A stretch of 64,000 bases of DNA, taken from assembly GCA_031763025.1 (NCBI GenBank), contig JASSKH010000010.1, forward strand, positions 11,797,427 through 11,861,426. The letters are read 5' to 3'. Of this stretch, positions 57,501 through 64,000 are shown piece after piece. Source of the DNA: Macrocystis pyrifera. Its lineage: Eukaryota; Sar; Phaeophyceae; Laminariales; Laminariaceae. Position 1 is the stretch's first letter; each line of letters opens with the position of its first letter. The translations under genes were made by a program, and so were the position numbers. The notes below the pieces were generated by a model that searched no databases, was not told where the DNA came from, and saw only the letters and a program-made list of their open reading frames with translations.

Positions 57501-59220
57501 TCCCCGCTGCTGGTGAGGCATAAAAGCGACCGTCATATTGTCGAGATGGCGGTGCAAAAACAAACATGTCTGCAGCACATCTGCCGTGTGCCTCAGGTAA
57601 CCGCGGCTTCCATGGTTTTGGTTTAGCCACATCAACGACAGGTGTTCAAAAATCACCTTCCTTTGCTCCTGGACGATCACATTCGTGCTGTCAGCGAGCG
57701 GCCGGTCGTCCGACAATAACAGCAGGTGCTGCTGGCGTCGGGCTACTGACCGACCAACGAGGCCATTTCGATAGTCGGGAAGCACTAGAAGTGGACGCGC
57801 GACAAACTGTCCATCGTGAAAGATGAGGAGTCAAGTAACCATGTCACACACGCACATACAGCTCATGCGGTGCAGCGGTCGACACGGATTCAGCTTCTGG
57901 TACTGCATAACAACGACCGCGATTGTTGTGACCGCACCAACAAACACCAGAACGGGTCTACAACACATCTGCAGCGAGTCTCCGGGCGTGGCGGCTTCCG
58001 TCGTTCTGCTCTTGGCAAATGATCAACGGGTCCTTCAAAGTCATCTTCTTCTACTCCTCGACGATCGAATCCTTGTTGCACTCGCGACGGCCACTCGCCG
58101 ACAACGAGGTTTCCACCTTCGAAGAGCACAACAAGCCGACTCTGAAGAATCCGTCGATCATGGAAGAGGAAGAGTCAAGTAAGCTTGCCACACACGGAAA
58201 TACAGCTCATACAGCCCACACAAGTGCAGCGGGCATCACGGATTTCCCGCTGCTGGTGAGGCATAAAAGCGACCGTGATATTGTCGAGATGACGGTGCAA
58301 AAACAAAAAATGTCTGCAGCACATCTGCCGTGTGTGTCCGGTAACCGCGGCTTCCAATGTCCTGGTTTAGCCGTATCAACGACAGGTGTTCAAAAACCAC
58401 CTTCCTTTGCTACTGGATGATCAAATTCGTGCTGTCAGCGAGCGGCCGGTCGTCCGACCCAAACAGCAGATGCTGCTGGCGTCGGGCTACTGGCCGACCA
58501 ACGAAGCCATTCCGATTGTCGGGAAGCACTAGAAGTGGACGCTCGACAAACTGTCCATCGCGAAAGATGAGGAGTCAACAAACTGTCCATCGCGAAAGAT
58601 GAGGAGTCAAGTAACCTTGCGACACACGCACATACAGCTCATGCGGTGCAGCGGTCGACACGAATTCGTTGTTTTTGGTACTACACAACGAGTGCGATCG
58701 CGATGACGGTACCAAACAAATTCCGGGACGTGTCTACAACACATCTGCATCGTGTCTCCGGGGATGGCGGCCTCCATGGTCCTGTCTTTTTTACCATGAT
58801 ATACAGGTACTCCAAAGCTCAATACTTCTTCCCTTCGAACTTTGTTTCCGGCGGGACATTGGGCGTCCGACACCTACAGGAGACCAGCCTGTTGCTGGCG
58901 TCGGGCGACCGGCCGCTTGCCGACAACAAGACTCCGATCATCGATGAGCACAAGAAATGGACTGTGGAGAACTTGTCGACCATGAGAGACGGGGAGATAC
59001 CTAACCTTGCCATACATGCACAGACAGCTCAGTGCAGCGGTCGTCGTGAGAAATATCGATTTTGGTGATGCATAAAGCGAAGGCGCGAGTGGAGACGGTG
59101 ACAAAAATATCGTGTCTACCGCACATCTGCAGCGTGTCTCTGGAGATTGCGGCAGCTATGGTCGTGGTCTTGGCCATGATCGACACATCCTCCAAAGTCC
59201 ACTTTTTCTCGCCAGCAGCA
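48560..59220. repeat. 10.7-kb tandem array of palindromic units in an intron
   Basis: About 28 half-units of about 380 bp, alternating type A and type B. In 50183-58600 they form a 763-bp higher-order repeat (boundaries at 50183, 50946, 51709, 52472, 53235, 53998, 54758, 55524, 56287, 57050, 57816), nearly identical between copies. The outer units (48.6-50.2 and 58.6-59.2 kb) are diverged. Each half-unit has a self-complementary block of about 170 bp and a spacer of about 165-200 bp starting GAGTCAAGTAA. Open frames on both strands are by-products: type B units carry in-frame stops (GKH-stop-KWT) that repeat in every copy. The array lies inside the 12.7-kb intron of the minus-strand transporter gene. 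Confidence 0.93.
49226..49286. repeat. Near-perfect palindrome at an array unit centre
   Basis: About 54 bp reading CGGCCGGTCGTCCGACCCC to a centre CAGCAGGTGCTGCTG and on to GCCACCGGCCG. It is complementary to itself at nearly all positions. It appears to be the least-decayed form of the type B centre found in all other units. Confidence 0.85.
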
Positions 59221-59385
59221 GGTTAGCCGAGCAACAATAATTCGATCGTCGACGGAAAGAAGTGGACTTTCGAGGACCTGTCGATCACGGCCGAAGCAAC
59301 AACCATGGAGACCGCCGCGTCTGGGCGCCTTGACAACGTCAGCAATGGCACTTTCGAAAGCGTTCGCTTAAGAGGTCGCACGAAT

Positions 59386-60120
59386 AATAATCGCGCTAAG
59401 CGGTCGTTCAAGTGATTGCTCAAGTGGTCACTCAAGTGGTCGCTCAAGCGATCGCTCGAGTGACGGCTCCAGTAATCGCTCAAGAGGTAGCTCCAAGCGA
59501 TCGCTCTACGTGGACGCTCAAGCGATCGCTCAATTCATGACCCAAGCGATTGTTGTACGTCGTCGCTGAAGTGGTCGTGCTGAGTAGAGCGGTCGCTCAA
59601 GTAATCACTTACGGCATCGCTCCAAGTGGTCGCTTAAATGATTGCCGTAGTGATCTCGGACGAGTTTGCTCAAGTGATCGTTCAAGCAATCGCTCTTCAG
59701 GCTGCCGCTCTACGTGGCCGTTCAGGTAATCGTTTAAGCGATCGCTTAAGTAATCGTTCAACGTAATCGCCCAAGTGACCGGTCCAGGGGCTCACAGAAG
59801 TAATCGTTCAAGCGGTTGCTCAAGAAATGACTCTAATCGATTGCTCTTAGTGACCGCTCTGAGCGATTGCTCCAGTACGTCACTTAAGTAATCGCTCAAG
59901 CGATCCCGTGATCCCTCTAAGTGATCCCTCTAAGTGATTGCTTCAAGTGATTGCTCAAGTTGATCGCTCCAAGTGATCGCCCAAGTGGTCGCCCTAAGTG
60001 CTCACCACAGTGATAGCTCGAGCGAATATTCACGCGATCGCTCATGCGGTTGCTGAAGCCCCCTCGGTCAGGCCGCTGCTTAACTGATGCTCAAGTAATC
60101 GTTATCGGGTGATCGGTCTA
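59386..60120. repeat. GATCGCTCAAG minisatellite
   Basis: Dozens of imperfect 11-14-bp units such as CAAGTGATCGCT, CAAGCGATCGCT and CAAGTAATCGCT, with several full GCGATCGC palindromes (around 59449, 59499, 59523, 59736). A second patch lies at 60525-60725. It directly follows the hairpin array, within the same intron. Confidence 0.85.
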
Positions 60121-60795
60121 GGTGCTCACTGAATTGACCATATTCTTCACCTTTCAAGACCGAGATTTAGCGACCAAAAAAGGCGAGAAGTGCGGCCTGA
60201 TCAACCTTCTACAACCAACCACGCAGCTTCACGAGATGGGTATTGATCACTCACAGCTGAAGCATGTGCCAAAAAAAAAAAAAGAAAAAGAAAAAGAATC
60301 AAGAGTTTGCAAGAGGACAAGTTTCCCCGTGCTGTTCTCCTCAAGTTTGCATTTCGGACAACATCTCTACGTTCATCATATCGGCCCCCGCTGCGTCATA
60401 TGGCCGGTGCGGTAATCGCCCTTTCTTGCCGTCACGTTCACCCAAAAGAGTTGTGAAAAAAAAACTGCCTGGATCCCTCCCCCCTCCCTTGAAATGAAAT
60501 AGTGCGCCATTTTTCCCCCAAATAATCGCTCTTCGTAAGTAATCGGTCAAATGGTCGACCAAATAATAAATCGAGTAATCGCTCAAAAGGAATCGCTCAG
60601 GCTCTTTCGCGAATAATCGCTTAACCAGTCAGATTCGCTGACATAGTCGGCCAACCAACCGTTCACGCAATCGCACAAGAAGTCGCTCGAGAAATTGCTC
60701 ATGTAATCACTCAAGTAAATACCCAACTCATCTCTCCAGAAAAAACAAAAATGACAGTTTCAGCGGACGGGGGGGTGGGGGAGGTTCTCTCTCAC

Positions 60796-60890
60796 CTTTC
60801 CAGTGAGCCAAGGAAATGCTCTCGTGGTTTAGCCCCATAAAACTCCGCATCGTCGAAGAACACCACCGCTAGACCGGTCAGATTGACAAT
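60796..60890 (-). CDS. Transporter exon 3
   Basis: 95 bp. Acceptor CATTCTTCTCCTTGACAAG, donor GTGAGA. Encodes IVNLTGLAVVFFDDAEFYGA then KPREHFLGSLE, corresponding to the TM and loop between LAPFSLIAE and the FEGxGM block. Phase 0 in, 2 out. Confidence 0.88.
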
Positions 60891-60904
60891 CTTGTCAAGG
60901 AGAA

Positions 60905-61200
60905 GAATGGCACGAAGCAGTAGCAGCAGCAATAGCAGAAGCAGAAGCAGTAGCAGTAGCAGTAGCAGCAGCAGCAGTAGTAGGAGCAGCAGTAGGAGTA
61001 GCAGTAGCAGTGGCAGTAGCAGGAGCAATACCAATATCAGTAGCAGAAATAATGGAGTGCGGAGAACGCCACGAAGCAAGAGCAGCAGTAGGATGAGCGG
61101 CAGAAGCAGTAGCGTTTGCACTGGCAGTAGGAGTAGCAATAGCAGCAGCACCAATAGCAACAGCAATGGCAGCGGCAGTAAAAATGAAGGTGGTGTTAAT
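60905..61200. repeat. AGCAGT/AGCAGC-rich minisatellite
   Basis: About 300 bp of AGCAGTAGC-type imperfect trinucleotide repeat next to the exon 3 acceptor. On the gene's strand this is a GCT/ACT-rich tract. Poly-Ser and poly-Leu frames here are artefacts. Confidence 0.9.
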
Positions 61201-61488
61201 AAGTAACAGAGGTAGTGCCTGCATGAACCTGAAGAAAATCATTTTACTCGTAACATAAAAAAAAAGCGTGTCGTCTCAAACAAACTGACAACAAACTATC
61301 CAAACTAAAACCCTTGACCCCCCACCCCCCGACCCATCGGGGGGAAACAAAAACGCCCCCCCCCCCCCCGTATATATAGGTTGGGTTGGCGTCGGTTGGC
61401 GACGGCGTTGTAAAACACGCCTTTCACTGCGTGAGCTAGGCAGCCAAGGTACCGTTTTTTTTCTTCTTTTTTTTTGGTTACCACGGCT

Positions 61489-61846
61489 GCGGTCGAGTTA
61501 GATAATTTTTGTGCGGGGAGAACTTGTACTCCGCACAAGGAGGATGATCGTATCACGTAGTGTGTATACGGTGAGGCACCCACGCGGCAGTTCCGTAGTA
61601 AACCCATTGCTGTCTAAACCAACTCATTGATGCTGTCATCAATAACCAGGAAAATCCGCCTCTAAAGCGGATATTAGTAGGATGCAGTTCACCCTTCATG
61701 CGACTCGCCCAACACCTCACGGCGCTTCGCGCTTGGTGCAAGCAATGTCTGCCTGGTCGGTGAAAACCCGACATGCTCCGTCCCAGCATTGTAGGGATGC
61801 AAGGGTATATGGTCATACGACTACGGCCATGCATGATAATGAGTAC

Positions 61847-61887
<41 letters not shown>
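61489..61887 (-). repeat. Intron-associated repeat, copy D (opposite orientation)
   Basis: About 400 bp, from the C39 run (61849-61887) and CATGCATGATAATGAGTAC at one end to TCTAACTCGACCGCAGC at the other. Continuous version without the insertion seen in copy A. It lies 21 bp from the exon 2 donor. Confidence 0.88.
61849..61887 (+). repeat. C39 homopolymer
   Basis: Thirty-nine consecutive C at the end of repeat copy D. The exact length is unreliable in any assembly. Confidence 0.85.
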
Positions 61888-61908
61888 TTCAAGTGAGAAA
61901 CGCCTCAC

Positions 61909-62032
61909 CTCGGCAATAAGAGAGAAAGGAGCGAGGTACTTGAGGTGCTTAATAAGACACATAAGCATCAACCCAGGCACGCACAACAAAACTACCGGCG
62001 TCTTGTGGAACTCAAACAGGGCGTGCAGGTTC
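61909..62032 (-). CDS. Transporter exon 2
   Basis: 124 bp. Acceptor CCTCTTTACCTCTTCAG, donor GTGAGG. Encodes NLHALFEFHKTPVVLLCVPG and LMLMCLIKHLKYLAPFSLIA. The pair IKHLKYLAPFS matches the family IRNLKxLxPFS motif. Phases 2 in and 0 out agree with the neighbours. Confidence 0.9.
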
Positions 62033-63179
62033 CTGAAGAGGTAAAGAGGCATGCGTCGGACAGGGGACAGCGGGGTGGAAGCAAGGACTTCGGTGAGAAC
62101 ACGGATCTCAGTGGCGCGTGCCACATAAAAAACTCCCTCTACGACTGTACCTACCCACTCACCTAGAGGAAACAAACCATCAAAGGTGGGTTTCGTAGGG
62201 TGAGCGCTGGCGGGTTTATACCCGGGTAACCTACCCGGGTATAAAACACCCACCAATGGGCATATGTTGCCCGTATCAATAGTACCGTCCCCCAATATCA
62301 AACCCGCTGTAATCTTACGCGCTACCGGTAGTTATGGTCAAGGCACACTGGGGCAGTCGGTAACCTTGAACAGCGTACCGACCTACCCGGGTTTCTTCCC
62401 CGTGTTTCTGTCCAGGAAGAACAGGAGAAGACTTACTGCATACCACACCCACACCAGGGACTCGCATATCGATGATGATTATGAACGTGATGATGTTCTC
62501 ACATTAGCTCATTTGTCTGAAATCTCGCGCGTGGTCACAACATAGATAAAAAAAAAAAAACGGCTAAACGGAACAAAAGAAAGCACGTACGAAAATACTA
62601 GGCGCAGCCAGTGCCAGCACGCAAGGGGCGGTGGCACTAACGGGTCGTGGCATACCATCCCGTATCACTTGCAACCAAATAACACCAGGAACATATCCAT
62701 GGTTGAAGAATGAAACTGAAACGTACAACGGTGGGCGAAAACAAAAACAGAAAGGGGAAAAAAAAAACAAAAAAGAAAGAAAAGAAAGAAAACTTAAGGT
62801 CCCCCAATACCATACCGTGTCCGTCTCCAAACTATGCAACACCCTGGTATGAGATTTTGGATCGTATACCCTGGCAGACCGCTTAGCTTTAGCGTTTGAC
62901 CCCCATGGTTATATCCGCCAAAACCCCACCTGACCCTACCAAGCACACCCTTGCCAGCCATAAACTCGGAATTAAAGTCGTCACAAGCTATACCTATATG
63001 CTATAAATTAGAGTTGAAAAGCTATTCACCTATAGCGGGCGCTCGAGGAAACATTAGAAAGAGCAATTACAACGAGAAAAAAAAAAGGCAAGAACATATG
63101 TGGGCTTCGTGCGTCGACTCCGAAGTCGCTCGCCGCGCCCCCCCCCCTCCCCAGCCCCCCATGCCCGACCGCCGAGTAC

Positions 63180-63313
63180 CTCGCTATGAAAACCAGGTAC
63201 GCCGTAGCAAATCCCGCCTGAGACGCTACCAGCGCGCTCTCGACGGCAATCAGCCCCCCCCTCCCCAACGCCTCCTGGCAAATGTCCGGGTACTTGACGG
63301 GACCCAGGTTATC
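63180..63313 (-). CDS. Transporter exon 1 of those visible
   Basis: 134 bp. Acceptor GCCGACGGCAG, donor GTACTC. Encodes NLGPVKYPDICQEALGRGGL then IAVESALVASQAGFATAYLV, the family TM3 region (YxDixeaalGr ... SQxGFxxAYLxFI). Enters in phase 0, so earlier coding exons must exist upstream. None is evident between 63314 and 64000. Confidence 0.88.
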
Positions 63314-63394
63314 CTGCCGTCGGCGTCGGGGGTGGAGAGGGGTAAAGGGCGTGGGGGGTGGGTGGGTGAGGGGCCGGGGTTGGGAGGGGGCTGA

Positions 63395-63985
63395 GGGGGA
63401 GAGTACTCGTTCGTCATGCATGGAAGTTGTCGTATCGTAAATGACCTTAGACCCTCTCTCGCATCCCTACAAGGCCGGGACGGAGCACGTCGGGGTTTTC
63501 ACTGACCACAGACAGACACTGCTTGCTTGCACCAGGCGCGAAGCAAGCCCCGCGAGGTATTCGGGGCGAGAGTCGCAGAGAAGGATGGATGAACTGCAAA
63601 ACCTACGAAAGAACCACTGCTGAAGAGATCTTCGGCACCCAAAAGTATTGTGTGTGTGTGCTTTTTTTTTAACATGCATACGGATGACAAGCGTCGATTG
63701 GACTCGATTAGTTCACCGGAGTGGTCACTTCCAGACACAGCAAGGGCTGCGTACACGTTCTATACAAAGCCTGCTACGTGGCCACCGGCGAGATTCAAAG
63801 GAAACGATCTAATTTGGGAAACCTCATAAGATTCATCGTCCACACCTTCGCGCTATGTAACTGCCTCGAGGGTGTCTCTGAGCACCATGCACACTACACG
63901 ACACGAGCATCCACCCCCCCCTTTGCGCCGAACTGAGGTTCTCCATCCCTCACATTACCATCTAACTCGACCACCAGCAATGGTG
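63395..63985 (+). repeat. Intron-associated repeat, copy E (expanded)
   Basis: Conserved start CGTCATGCATGG and core (CGGGACGGAGCACGTCGGG, TTTTCACTGACCACAGAC), then a longer interior, ending CATCTAACTCGACCACCAGC. Lies in the intron upstream of the first visible exon and starts 82 bp from its acceptor. Confidence 0.82.
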
Positions 63986-64000
63986 ACGGCAAAAAACGGG

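Larger units (their letters stand above)
42765..63313 (-). other. AAAP amino-acid transporter gene (AVT3/SLC36-like), 3' part
   Basis: Seven exons on the minus strand together encode about 354 residues of a multi-spanning amino-acid/auxin permease: 63313-63180, 62032-61909, 60890-60796, 48108-47921, 45358-45267, 44013-43849 and 43029-42765. The order of conserved segments matches plant AVT3 and animal SLC36 proteins from about TM3 to the C-terminus. Splice sites are GT-AG, and codon phases agree at every junction except exon 3 to exon 4. The N-terminal exon(s) must lie above 63313, probably beyond the window edge. Family members move neutral amino acids across vacuolar, lysosomal or plasma membranes. 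Substrate and membrane cannot be read from sequence. The span is over 20 kb, mostly one intron of 12.7 kb. Confidence 0.88.

Noticed and set aside
49072-58420. Ubiquitin-like repeat protein encoded by the array (segments such as RPQQQVLLASG and PLADNK)
   Set aside because: The resemblance (P-QQ-L-G-like spacing) appears on both strands because each unit is palindromic. Type B units share fixed in-frame stops, and type A units lack part of the motif. A decayed origin from a coding domain cannot be excluded.
48560-59220. CRISPR array
   Set aside because: Units are about 380/763 bp with no short identical repeats separated by unique spacers, and the context is an intron of a eukaryotic gene.
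60792-61166. Poly-leucine protein on the minus strand
   Set aside because: It is a translated CTG/AGC-type minisatellite. Only the last 31 residues are a real exon, entered from a splice acceptor.
63026-63421. Single 131-aa minus-strand protein
   Set aside because: Only the middle (63180-63313) matches the transporter. Both sides are intronic, as shown by splice sites and matching phases.

Overview
The window is nuclear DNA from an intron-bearing eukaryote, probably a protist or alga. A photosynthetic stramenopile is my low-confidence guess. The evidence is a split gene with GT-AG introns, a Ty3/gypsy chromovirus, a fragment of an R2-like non-LTR element, abundant simple repeats and TTAGGG-like sequence. 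I saw no bacterial operon structure and recognised no rRNA or tRNA gene. Most of the window is repeat-derived or non-coding.

Layout. 1-11610: intergenic DNA with a 2.2-kb (TACA)n microsatellite (692-2900), short tandem repeats and clusters of the palindrome TTCCATGGAA. 11611-25015: a 13.4-kb LTR retrotransposon with 278-bp LTRs about 95% identical. Its order is Gag (CCHC knuckle), NADAR domain, aspartic protease, reverse transcriptase, RNase H, HHCC/DDE integrase, chromodomain and a further small domain. The frames are broken by many 1-nt shifts, several of them at homopolymers. 25016-42764: intergenic DNA with more palindrome clusters, small hairpin and TIR elements, a 234-bp-period perfect duplication and a 5'-truncated non-LTR element (minus strand, 38350-39299).

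42765 to beyond 63313, minus strand: an amino-acid/auxin permease family (AAAP, AVT3/SLC36-like) transporter gene. I resolved seven 3' exons from protein similarity, splice sites and phase; the N-terminal exons should lie beyond the right edge. Its third visible intron is about 12.7 kb. That intron holds a tandem array (about 48560-59220) of roughly 28 diverged half-units of about 380 bp. The central part is homogenised as a 763-bp higher-order repeat. Each half-unit is a long imperfect palindrome, able to fold into a hairpin of about 80 bp per arm.

A second dispersed repeat (about 300-600 bp, bordered by G/C runs) occurs in most introns of this gene. Four copies share one orientation and lie 79-105 bp from a splice acceptor, an arrangement reminiscent of introner-type elements.

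The points most worth following are the NADAR domain carried by the retroelement, the intronic hairpin array, the intron-associated repeat, and the strong excess of the 9-mer palindrome TACCWGGTA in non-coding DNA.
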